From Cristatella mucedo (lineage: Eukaryota; Bryozoa; Phylactolaemata; Cristatellidae): a stretch of 64,000 bases of DNA. Position numbers and translations under genes: made by a program. A model generated the notes under the pieces. The model saw only the letters and a list, made by a program, of their open reading frames with translations, was not told where the DNA came from and searched no databases. Numbering within the stretch: the first letter of the stretch is position 1; the number at the start of each line of letters is the position of its first letter. The stretch is taken from NCBI GenBank assembly GCA_009760855.2, contig WPIO01000022.1, forward strand, positions 1,191,501 through 1,255,500. Reading direction: 5' to 3'. Below, piece by piece: positions 23,101 through 32,859 of the stretch.

Positions 23101-23780
23101 CTTAGGCATTCTATAACAAGCTCTAGGCGTTATGGTGAAGGAAGAGAAGCCGTGATCTCCAAAGTATTCAAGATTGGTAAGAGACACCTCTACAAGATTA
23201 GAGTCGGATGAGCGTCACATGAGCCTGCGTTGAGCTTCCAAGATCACGGTGCAACATTTCGTTCACCATTTGAATTCCGCATTTGGTAGAGCGCTTGCAC
23301 ACACGGAAAATTTCGCTGGATGGACTCTGTCTTCGACGGCCAGAGCAACAGAGTAAAGTCCCCTACTCGTTGCTTGGACATCGACGTAAGTAAAATTAAA
23401 TTTAAAATTATTTAGACAGTGAGACAGTGTCATCGTGAAAATTCAAGATTCAAGATGATAGGAGCGGTCTCAAATAATTGCACGCGAGCGAAATTCTCTT
23501 ACCCGCTCTGTTTCTTTGATTTGTTTCCATCTCTATCATACAATTCATAGCTCTCATTTGGCATACCCCGTTAGCTATATTGTGAGGCTTATGATGACGT
23601 CCTACCCAGCCGATGCGACTTCATGTAGGTGTGCGTTTGTTGATGACGTAACTCGTTTTCGGGCGGGGACCTTCTGGCTCTGTCAATTTGAGAATAGCCA
23701 CTGTCCAGATTCGAGAGGACTAAAGAGCCTCGGTCTGGGCAGAACGCCTTCGGCTGGCTGCTTCCTTTGCTGTGTTTCTT
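23101..23780. other. Unassigned intergenic sequence
   Basis: No gene seen. A tRNA A-box-like TTTGGTAGAGCGCTTGC at about 23282 has no matching B box or cloverleaf. Confidence 0.35.
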
Positions 23781-24009
23781 CAGAGAGATAGAGAGCGAGA
23801 GAGAGAGAGAGAGAGAGCAGTGAGAGAGAGGGAGAGAGCAGTGAAAGAGAGAGCAGTGAGAGAGAGAGAGAGCAGTGAGAAAGAGCAGTGAGAGAACGAG
23901 CAGTGAGAGAGAGAGAGAGCAGTGTGAGAGAGCAGTGAGAGAGAGCAGTGAGAGAGATCAGTGAGAGAGAGAGCAGTGAGAGAGAGAGAGAGCAGGGAGA
24001 GAGAGAGAA

Positions 24010-24057
<48 letters not shown>

Positions 24058-24098
24058 AGTAAGGGAGTGAGCAGTAAGTGAGAGAGAGAGAGAGAGAA
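23781..24098. repeat. (GA)n microsatellite with GAGAGAGCAGT higher-order units
   Basis: Over 300 bp of GA repeats punctuated by CAGT at irregular 8-22 bp intervals, then a pure GA block at 24010-24056. Confidence 0.97.
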
Positions 24099-24113
24099 GC
24101 TGCACTCGTTTAT

Positions 24114-24334
24114 GCATGGTGGGGGTTTCTCAACTCCCTTCCGGGACTCCGGTAGCTCCGGGTGCTCCGAACGAGATGAGTGCATCATCTTCCTCATGTT
24201 GTGGCGACCCCCAAGCATAAAATTATTGTGTACAAAATTAGGAAATGCGTTTTTTTTCGATGGTCTTAGGCGACCCCGGCGAAAGGGTCGTTCGAACCCT
24301 AAAGGGGTCGCGACTCACAGGTTGAGAACCGCTG
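24114..24334 (-). mobile_element. Short non-autonomous hAT element resembling URR1/SPIN-type MITEs
   Basis: On the minus strand the element starts CAGCGGTTCTCAACCTGTG, then has GTCGCGACCCCTTTAGGG, GTTCGAACGACCCTTTCGC, GGGGTCGCCTAAGACCATCG and, further in, GGGGGTCGCCACAACATGAGG. The distal end has a decayed TTTCTCAACTCCCTTCC. From memory this order of blocks, with the CAG(T/C)GGTTCTCAACC terminus, matches mammalian URR1-like hAT-Charlie elements and the SPIN-like group. The 8-bp target duplication is not clear. Confidence 0.75.
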
Positions 24335-24388
24335 TGCGCTTTCCGGCAGGTCTCGTTAGACTCAAACGAGACCTGCTGGAAAGCGCAC
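24334..24388. repeat. 24-bp inverted repeat abutting the hAT MITE end
   Basis: GTGCGCTTTCCGGCAGGTCT plus CGTT pairs with AACG plus AGACCTGCTGGAAAGCGCAC. There is one mismatch (CCGG/CTGG) and a loop of about 7 nt. The left arm begins at the last base of the MITE terminus. Confidence 0.95.
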
Positions 24389-26997
24389 TTTGACGGGCAG
24401 CTTCGCCGTGCGCGCCGCCCCGGCGGGTCACCGGGTCTAGTAGGTTGTCGTGAAGGCGCGTGGGCGTGCACCTCAGCGCTCCAGCGCCAGAAGCTTTAAG
24501 CGTCCTCCTCCGGTGAAAGAAATAAGGCAATAGAAAATAAATACCATCAGCTCACATATCAGCTCTGAAGGTTGCTGAACAGCGACGAACATCTCCGGCG
24601 TCGTCGCTACCGTAGCAACTCCTCAGGTCGCCAGCATTCAGCATTCGTGTCAGCCAGGGTCGCTAGCCCAGCGCGGCACCGCTGTTGGACCAGTGCAGAC
24701 TTGATTGAGCCCGTTGCCTCCGCCCCACCCAAAAGCGCGGCAGAGGCTATCTGACAGAGAGCGAGTCGCGAGGCATGTCAAGCAGAGCGCCTTTGGCTGG
24801 CAGTCTTGGCGCTGCTTCGCCAAAGGGTGGCCACTTTTTTCTTCCATCAGCTTAGAAAGGCTGCTAGCGCTTGTAGCTGCGTTCGCGGAAAGCTGTCTCG
24901 GGGGTGCTGCCTGTTTCCAGAGAGTGAGATCACTTTTTCTTTTAAGGGGAAGATCGTATTCTAAGGCGTTTCTGGAGTGGAAATTTGGCTAACGCCTAAC
25001 GCAGCACGCAGCTTCAACTCGGTAGCGCACATAGCGTGTCGGCCAAGTCTGACGGATGAACGGCCGGAAGCGAACGGTGTGCCATCCGCTTCCGTTGCTT
25101 CCAGCTCTCCGGAAACTTGTTTAAGAGTTAGGATTACTGTTACAAGTGAATATTTAAAAAAAACTATGTGGTTTTCAATGACAATTACATGTTAGAGGAG
25201 CTCGCATGCTCCGACGGAGCATCCGATTATCTCGACCGTAGCGAGTCGCCTCGCGGCAAACTCGCGTTCAGCGGCCGCTCCTGCTCGCTCTAGCCTGACG
25301 CGGTGGTGCAGCTACAGGCCTAAGGAGTACCTTTCCACGAGCACGACAGCTCTCGTGAAACGTTCGCAATCGCAGCTTGCTTACTTTTGCCAGCCGATGC
25401 AGTGTGCATAAAGGTCTCATTGGACGTGCTGTGGGCATTGCCAGTTAAGAATGATAATTATTTCCCTGTCACTGCATTGTTAAAATGATGAACTTGCGCC
25501 TAGACTACATCTGGCACAGACCGCTGAGCCTTTTCAGGTAAATCGGACGCATAGCAGGATGGTGAAAATGTATGCGGTGCGACGTCGCAACGTCCAGCGC
25601 AACTTTCGAGTCTCTCAAAGGCAAGATTTACCCTTAAAAAAAGTCTCTGCCAAGTGTGTGTGCCGGCCGGTCTCAGACGTCGCGAAAGTGACGCGCTCAA
25701 CGGCATCGCTAGCGCTCGCTGCAGCCAACTCTGCAGATACAACTACAACTACAGCTACATATACAACTCTGCAGATACAACTACAACAACTCTACTGACC
25801 TCTGCAGATCTGCGTTCATATTTGAAAGAGTGGTCGAAGGCGCCGGCAAACCCAAATGCGCCAACAACAACTACGTGGCCTTTCGAAGCTACAGTCTTGA
25901 CTTTCCTGGCCCCACCCCACCCCCGCCAGCGCGACGCCGGTTGATGAAGCCAAGCCCGCTCGGCGGCGGCGGCGGCGGCGGCGACAGGGCGTGCGACTTA
26001 CAGCAATCTCGGACGCTTCCTTTCCTCCATCTGTCCGCCCCCGCCCCCGCCCCCCAGTGATGGCCATTCGCTGGAACTGGGTACGTCAAAACGCAGCGGG
26101 CGTGAGCCTGGTCCCTCGTCGAAATGCACCAGCGTTCGCGCTCGCTCGTAATGGCGCCGCCGCCGCCCTTATGCTGCCTGTCGCGCTGTCGAGCGCCCGG
26201 CCTAGCAGCTCAGCCATGCGATGGCTCACCAGCGCGCCCTCGCGAAAGATCGATCGGTAGAGCCCAGGGTGTCTTTCGTTCGCTCTAAATCAGTCCGCCA
26301 GGTGGAGCGAGACTTGACCGCGAGTTCTGCTCGTTGCACTATCGTTGCTCAGTGCACCGCCGACGCTGCCTCGACTTGTTGGCAGTCGCTTCTAACGCGA
26401 CGTAAACAATTGAGAGTAGCTTGGGCACTGACGTAAAATAAAAGGTAACCATTTGCCTACCCTCGCTATCTAGCGACGACAACGTCACTTCCGCGACCGC
26501 GAGACCGTCCGTAGGTAGCTACTGCGGCGTCATGCTGCGTGCACTGCGCTCGTAGCAGACTAGACAGCTTGCTATGGGCACAGAATTCGTAGAACACGCA
26601 GCAAACAATTCGTAGCCTCCTGAAATTATACTTTTGAAACACGTCTACGGAACGCTTTCACAATGATAAATGCAATTCACTAGAATTTAGAGATAGGGAA
26701 TCATCTCAAGAGGAGAGCTAGGAGCATAGTGCCCGCAGCAGGACGTAGGCTGTAGCTGCCGGTCCAAGCGACTTGCCTGCCACGCTCACGTGACGGCGGA
26801 GGAGCTTCGCACTGCACTTCGCCTCTGTAGCCCGACGGCGAGAGCACCCGGACGGAGACCCGCCGCACGCGCGAAGGCCGAGCAGAGGCCGTCGCTAAGC
26901 GTCCCAGCGAAACGGCTGCGCGCGCCCCCGCGAGAAAATTCTTTCAATAAGATCGGGGGCGATAGGGGATTCGCATGAATGCGTGAATGCCCCCCCC
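24389..26997. other. GC-rich intergenic sequence 3' of DIRAS
   Basis: No recognisable exon. Contains a diverged tandem of CTCTGCAGATACAACTACAA (about 25729-25795), a (GGC)n tract (25958-25982) and other GC-rich low-complexity blocks. Many long overlapping frames on both strands are explained by GC richness. The 3' UTR of DIRAS probably extends into the right end. Confidence 0.4.
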
Positions 26998-27062
26998 CAT
27001 GCGTGACTCGAAAAAAAATTCTCGAAAGAATCTTCGAAGACTCTTCTTTCGAGTCACGCATG
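26998..27062 (-). repeat. 16-bp perfect inverted repeat in the presumed DIRAS 3' UTR
   Basis: CATGCGTGACTCGAAA (26998-27013) and TTTCGAGTCACGCATG (27047-27062) are exact reverse complements around a 33-nt interior that contains further CTCGAAAGA/TCTTCGAAG pairing. It begins 40 nt downstream of the DIRAS stop on the minus strand. Confidence 0.95.
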
Positions 27063-27101
27063 CGGCGCCGAAAGCGGTCCCGATCGGCATCGCCGACGGC
27101 G

Positions 27102-27878
27102 TCACATGACCTCGCACTTTTCTTTGCTCTGATCTGCGGCCGACGTCTGCTGCTGCTGCTGCTGCTGCTTCGCACCCTTTGCCGGGGGCGCTTGCTTCTT
27201 CGCCGCCGCCGTCGCCGCCGCCGTCCCGGCAGCGCCGACCGACTGCTTCGCCGACTTTTTCCCTCCGTCGAGCTTCGGCGACGCGGTCGTCGCGCCGGTT
27301 CTGCTCGCCCCTTTCGATCCGACCGCGCCCGGCCCCGCCGCCGCCGCCGCCATCGGCGCAGACTTCCCGCCCAGCGGCGGCGCCGACGACGATCTCGGCT
27401 TGCCCGCCGGCGCCTCCTTCCTGCGACTCTTCGACTTCCGGCCCGAGCTCACGTCGAGAGTCATGATGCGCCGTTTTTCGAGCTGCAGCAGCTGCTCGAA
27501 GAGCTCGACGACGTTCTTGTTGGCTTTGGCCGACGTCTCGAGGAAGCCGCACTTCCACTGCGCGGCCAGGGCGGCTCCCTCCGCCAGCGCCACCTCGCGG
27601 CGCGGCGGCGACGGCACACCGCCGCCGCCGCCGCCGCCGCCCTCGTCGCACTTGTTACCGGCCAGGACGAGCGGCGTGACGGTCAGGTCGCCTTTCACCT
27701 CCAGAATTTCCGCGTAAATGTTCTTGGCGATCTCGAACGACTGGCGACTGGCGATGGAGTAGACGAGCACGTAGGCTTGCCCTCGCTGCATGGCCAGCCG
27801 CTGCATGGCCGGAAACTGGTGGCTTCCGGTCGTGTCGGTGATCTGCAGCGTGCACATCTGCCGGTTGCTGCTGACCAC
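27102..27878 (-). CDS. DIRAS-like Ras-family GTPase, exon 2 (C-terminal 258 of 304 aa)
   Basis: Second coding exon of a Di-Ras small GTPase, a plasma-membrane signalling GTPase. It opens at a TTCTCGCAG acceptor with VVSSNRQMCTLQITDTTGSH, joining in phase 0 to exon 1. Switch II reads DTTGSHQF, lacking the catalytic Gln of Ras as Di-Ras proteins do. NKCDE (G4) and ETSAKAN (G5) are present. The tail is much longer than in vertebrate DIRAS1/2 (about 198 aa): a poly-Gly run directly after NKCDE, then after LEKRRIMTLDV about 120 residues of basic, Ala/Gly/Ser-rich sequence with a Q7 run encoded by (CAG)n. It ends in CaaX CEVM, predicting farnesylation. All GTPase motifs remain in frame. The codons are very GC-rich. 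Confidence 0.95.
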   Translation of the reverse strand: MVSSNRQMCTLQITDTTGSHQFPAMQRLAMQRGQAYVLVYSIASRQSFEIAKNIYAEILEVKGDLTVTPLVLAGNKCDEGGGGGGGGVPSPPRREVALAEGAALAAQWKCGFLETSAKANKNVVELFEQLLQLEKRRIMTLDVSSGRKSKSRRKEAPAGKPRSSSAPPLGGKSAPMAAAAAGPGAVGSKGASRTGATTASPKLDGGKKSAKQSVGAAGTAAATAAAKKQAPPAKGAKQQQQQQQTSAADQSKEKCEVM

Positions 27879-28297
27879 CTGCGAGAAGGAGAGCACGCGA
27901 GCGCCACGCTCGAGTCACGGTCACGGTCACGGTCGCAGCCAAGCTACGATATTCTAGAATGTGAACAATCGAAGCGAATGCTCTTTAATGCCGAGCACGA
28001 TCAGGTGCTGCCGCTACATAATTCAGTACAGCCATATGCAACAATGTTTTACCTTGAACTCCCATTTATAGCACAGCTATGCGAAAAAATAGATAGAGGC
28101 AATACTATAATAATTATATATAACAATAAAATAACTGAATAAAGTAATATATATAGTATAATGTATAATAATATAATATAATAGAATATATATTATATTA
28201 TTATAATAATAGAAGCAATACAGAAGTAAACAAAGTGGCGCTTGACGGTCATACGTGTTTTTGCGCTTGAGTGCGCGCATGTCCGCCCGTGCGTTTG

Positions 28298-29110
28298 TAA
28301 TAATAATAATAACGCGCTTGATAAAGCGCCGTCAGAGAACTCTATCTCTTTCTAGGCGCTTTACGTTTGCTGTATAGGGAAACACGATTGAATGGGGAGT
28401 AATATCATGCTTGATAAGCAACATGAATAACATGGTTAGGGGTGACATGCACAAGGTCAGCATGCAAGTGTGGTTAGTGGCAGCATGCACAGTGTCAGCA
28501 CGCATAAGCACGTGAACGACGAATCAGAGGGACCCATTAAATGCTGTCCTAGATAGGCGTGTTTTACGTTCTTTTTATATGTGGTCAAGTCAGGGGATGT
28601 TCTGACGCAAGTCGGGAGTGAGTTCCAGGCTTTGGGAGCATACGAACTAAATGCACTGTCTCCAAAGGATTTGAGGTTTGTACGAGGTATTGGTAGACTG
28701 TTGAATTCCGAAAAGCGGGTGGTACGAAGCTTGGCCTGGTGGGAGAGTAGATCTGGTAGGTAGGCTGGAGCCAAAGAATGAACTAACCTAAAAGTGAGCG
28801 ACAAAACCTTGAAGTCGATCCATTGCTTGACTGGTAGCCAGTGCAGGTCAGTGAGAAGTGGTGTGACATGGCAGCTGCGACGCTTACGACAGACAAGCCT
28901 AGCTTCGGAGTTTTGTACCAGCTGTAATCGCCTGATTGCACATGCCAGTAGGCCAGCAAGCAATAAGTTACAGAAGTCAAGACGGGATGTCACAAATGCA
29001 TGGACCAACTAGACGTGATATCCTTATCTAAACAAGCTCGAATTCTAGCAATGTTATGTATCTGAAAGTAGGCAGATTTGATTGTGGAGCTGATGTGGTC
29101 GTTTGTAGAG
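28298..29110 (-). mobile_element. LINE B copy inside the DIRAS intron
   Basis: On the minus strand, 28457-29008 is open over 183 codons. It encodes the region after the RT catalytic core: VHAFVTSRLDFCNLLLAGL, RRLQLVQNSEARLVC, LHWLPVKQWIDFKVLSLTF and APKAWNSLPTCVRTSPDLTT. It is followed by the 3' UTR, terminal hairpin and (ATT)n tail, ending at 28298. 5'-truncated near 29110. Confidence 0.92.
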
Positions 29111-29276
29111 AAAGAAGTCGTGTGGAGAAGCGAGACAGAGAGACAGAGAGACTGTTTTGTGCACTAACAAGGCTTTCCCGCCTGCAATCCTTCGCAGCTG
29201 CAGAGCGACATTAGGCCTGAAAGAGAGGAGAAGAGGCATTTTAGTAGGCACCCCATCTGTGTACTGAGTCGGTCTC

Positions 29277-29610
<334 letters not shown>

Positions 29611-30314
29611 GAGAAGACACATGGACAGAAAGAAGAGAAAGAAAGAAAGACAGGGAGATTCTGCGATAGGAAAAAGAGACGGGTATGCCACGAGAGACTG
29701 GCAGGCATAAGAATATTGGGATGGAGCTGGACGGTTATGGAAAGAAATGCGTTAAAAGCCTCGGACAGAATCTCATTGTCAATTTGGATTAACATTGGCC
29801 GGCAGAAAGATATGTAGCACGCATGGAAGGGAGCAACCAGTTTTTGAGATTATTTTAGCCGAATTAGAATAGCTCTTGCTCAGTTCTGACTGCGCTTGCC
29901 TAATGCGAGATCCACGCCAGCTCATCTATCGTCACCATGTGTCAGAGATAGCACTAAAACCATCCGAGTCGAGGACTCGATTGAGCAGCACATTCGTTAC
30001 CATGACAATCTTTGCCGCTCTATCGTGGTACCCATTTAGGTCCGATGACGATCCCGGAGCTAACGCTGCAATTCGACCGCTCTGCTGGCTATTCGGATGC
30101 CGAAGCGTTGAAAAAGCAGGAAGCTCCTTCTCAAAGTCGAAGATCAAGCTCTATTGCGTCTCGCGGATGCGCACTTGGCGTCGGTGACAAAAAGTCAGGA
30201 CCGATCGCGCTCAATCTAGACCTGCGTCGCCGGCAGCCAGGTTTCCCACAAGCAGCCCCTCTGCAATCTTAGCTCAGCCTCTTCGTCGGTGGGTGGGGCC
30301 AACGGATCTTCCTT

Positions 30315-30530
30315 CGCAGTCAAGGCCAACAGTAACCACATTTGCATGCTGTCCCTGTGCATGTCACCCCTAACCATTTTATTCATTTTGTTTGTTTTTC
30401 AAGCATGATTTTACTTACCATTCAATTGCATTTCACTTTGCAGCAAATGTAAAGCGCCTAGAAAGAGATTAAGCTCTCTGACGGCGCTTTATCAAGTGCA
30501 TTATTATTATTATTACTATTATTATTAACA
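30315..30530 (+). mobile_element. LINE B 3' end inside the DIRAS intron
   Basis: About 200 bp of 3' UTR (CCACATTTGCATGCTG, GCAAATGTAAAGCGCC), the hairpin GCGCCTAGAAAGAGATTAAG...CTCTCTGACGGCGC and a TTATTATTATT tail. Opposite orientation to the copy at 28298-29110. Confidence 0.9.
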
Positions 30531-30937
30531 GTAAGACGGACTCTCATGTTAGAAGTGTCCGTTCTGCTCGGGTTACAGGCAAGTAAGGTCGTTGGTAAGA
30601 CGCTGTAGGATTTAACGGTCGGTCACGCCGATTGGCTAGTCTTCGCTTGCCCATTCTATCTACGACCATGCGAGCGCGTAGCATGTTTTTTTGCGCCCGG
30701 TAAACCTCTCATCTTATCGAGCTAGGGTAGCGACGCCTGAAAGCATTTTGCTTACAGCCAATGACCATCTGCAAGAGTAAGCACGCGACGGCTCGCTGTG
30801 TGTTTCCGGTTCTTTTCGCCACCTGTAGCGCGTGTTAAGTACGCCTCGCGTGCGCCCACCACTTGTCCTTTACGCGAAGAGAGACTGTGCCTACATCGAA
30901 GGCAGCGACGCCGCAATTATTTCGCCGTCGCTCTCAC

Positions 30938-31075
30938 CTTCCGGTACGTGTCCTCCACAGTGGGGGTGTGTGCTTCTTTGAAGGACCCCGACACGAAGCG
31001 CTGGACCAGCGAGCTCTTGCCGACTGCTGCGCCTCCAAACACTATGATTCGGTAGTCATTGCTCTCCTGAGGCAT
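30938..31075 (-). CDS. DIRAS-like Ras-family GTPase, exon 1 (N-terminal 46 aa)
   Basis: Encodes the first 46 residues, starting [15 protein letters not shown] and ending EDTYRK at a consensus GTGAGA donor. The ATG at 31075-31073 matches the Di-Ras family start (MPxxSNDYR) and has G at -3. The P-loop reads GGAAVGKS (residues 14-21). The family and Ras consensus is GAGGVGKS, so the positions equivalent to Ras Gly12 and Gly13 are both Ala here. Switch I is [11 protein letters not shown], with the effector Thr present. With exon 2 the protein is 304 aa. A paralogous Ras-like family is unlikely, because [14 protein letters not shown] and DTTGSHQF together are Di-Ras hallmarks. Confidence 0.94.
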
Positions 31076-31260
31076 GCCGCTGCGTGAACCGCTCCTCACG
31101 GAGCCCGATAGTTGCGGTGCAAGTATGCGCTGCTACAAAAAACGCCGGCATCGCCGCGTGCAGCAACGAAATCGAGGCTGGGCGGCCGGCCCGCCAGCTC
31201 AGGCTTACCGAGAGTCTCGGCGAACCGCCGGCTTATGGTACTCTAGACTAAGCTGACTCG
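31076..31260 (-). promoter_or_regulatory. Presumed DIRAS 5' UTR/promoter
   Basis: CpG-rich sequence immediately upstream of the minus-strand DIRAS ATG. No TATA box at a convincing position. The extent is a guess from base composition. Confidence 0.35.
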
Positions 31261-31797
31261 TGTGCTATTATGAGTTACGATAGCTAGCTAGTCTCCACAA
31301 GAGATTTCCGCAGCTTGAAATGCCGCCTTCTATGGGGACGCTGGACCGCAGGTCTCTAGGTTCAGACACGATTACAGCCAAAATGATTGGTCGGCATTGG
31401 CGTTGCGCCACAACCCGGCGCTTCGGTGAGACCTTGACATGCTCGCGGTGACAAAACTATCCGGGGCTACACGGAAACGCAGCCATTGCGCAGCGGATTG
31501 ACTAATGGCTGCGTTGCAAATGAAGTAACAGCTTTTACCGTGGCTGGAGATGACGCGCCACCCCCCCCCGAGCTTTCTCGTATGTAGTAAAACCTCTCTA
31601 TACGCGTATTCACACTCCATGTATGAAAACTCTCTCAAAATGCATGGAAGTTTCTAGTGCGTACTATTTCACCGGTGTAACACGGTATCTCCTCTAACGT
31701 ATAAATACATTTTTTTGCCACTACGCTTCAGCTTCTAGGCCTCGGCATTCATTTTCCGCTGGAATGAAGGGTTTGCCAAGCAAACTAGGATCTCAGG
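31261..31797. other. Unassigned intergenic sequence
   Basis: No gene or repeat recognised. Confidence 0.4.
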
Positions 31798-31971
31798 CAG
31801 TGGATTGCCGGAGGAGAGCAGGCCGGGGGGGGCGTATGGCCTCAGGCGCTGGATCCAGGGCGCTGGATCCTGGGCGGCGTACAATTGGTGCTTAATACTG
31901 TGTGGTGGGTTGGGGGTGGCGCCATCTGCGTAGTTCGTTCCCGGGCACGCAATATCCTAGGAACGCCACTG
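31798..31971. mobile_element. 174-bp hAT-type MITE with imperfect 8-bp target duplication
   Basis: The termini are CAGTGGATTGCCGGAGGA (left) and, in reverse, CAGTGGCGTTCCTAGGAT (right). Flanks are ATCTCAGG on the left and GCCTCAGG on the right, agreeing at 6 of 8 positions, as expected for an aged hAT target duplication. The interior holds GGCGCCATCTGCG and CCCGGGCACGC near the right end, like non-autonomous ZMYM-type hATs, and the duplicated palindrome CTGGATCCAG/CTGGATCCTG. Confidence 0.7.
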
Positions 31972-32754
31972 GCCTCAGGTCTAGGAGAAAGACACGAGGC
32001 ACTTGAAATGAAAATGACTCGTGAAATTAGTCATTGTTGGTGACCAAAACTCACAACACACAACTGAAATACGATGAGCCTACCATGCGAATGCATGCTG
32101 TGAACTTCGGGATTGCCAGGGAGAAAGGGACATTCACTTCAGTATCGCTAATAGCTCTCAAGTCTCTCTTGTTTAGAACCACTGGCGAGCCAGTACTGAT
32201 AGTCAGCTTCAAATTTTACTTCCCAGACGCAATGCGTGGTAATTGTTTAAAGCACTTCCGAAAACCAACTACACACGGTTAGCTGCCGTCTACGAATTCA
32301 GTGTACTATAACCGTATTTTAGCAGCAAAGATATTTTAGATATTCTATATAATACAATTTCCTATAGTTTTGGTTGCTTTAGTTTTGGCTTCTAGAGCTG
32401 AAGCTCGGTGCGCATAAAGACCGCCAGAGCGGTTTGATTTTCTTTTCTATTTGGATATGTGATTTTAGACTCACCGGATGAAAAAAACAGATTAACTTGT
32501 GGTTTGGTCAGCTCCCGTGATCTTTCAAAAAAATGGAAAAATGCGATGAACCACTTGTGCAAGCTATGGTCTGTGAATTGCGGTGATTTTAATACACATT
32601 TTGAAGGAAGGCTACAAGGAAATGACACCCACAAGTGAAAGTATGAGAAGCTGAAATGTTCTACACAAGTTTTGCATGCTGTTTACAGTTAACAGCGTTC
32701 TGCGCCAGCCCATGATATAAGGTGCTCACTCTTCACAACTGAGGTCGTGAATTA
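31972..32754. other. Unassigned intergenic sequence
   Basis: No gene seen. Frames at 32034-32282 (+) and 32392-32634 (-) carry no recognisable feature. Confidence 0.4.
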
Positions 32755-32845
32755 GAATATTGCAGTGGGCGATTATTTATTGCCAACTGCAAGCTGTGGT
32801 GATAGCCGCTTAGGCCCTTCTGCCGCTAAACAAATGAGGTTGTTA
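32755..32845 (+). repeat. SINE2 copy, partial
   Basis: A decayed B box (GAGGTCGTGAATTAGAAT, starting slightly upstream) is followed by the family body CCAACTGCAAGCTGTGGTGA and CTTAGGCCCTTCTGCCGCT. Confidence 0.7.
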
Positions 32846-32859
32846 AATGAGATGGCATT

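Noticed and set aside
23265-23340. tRNA gene from an A-box-like segment
   Set aside because: No B box, anticodon arm or acceptor-stem pairing could be found.
26979-28142. 387-codon plus-strand frame across DIRAS exon 2
   Set aside because: Antisense shadow of the DIRAS exon. The minus-strand frame carries all GTPase motifs.
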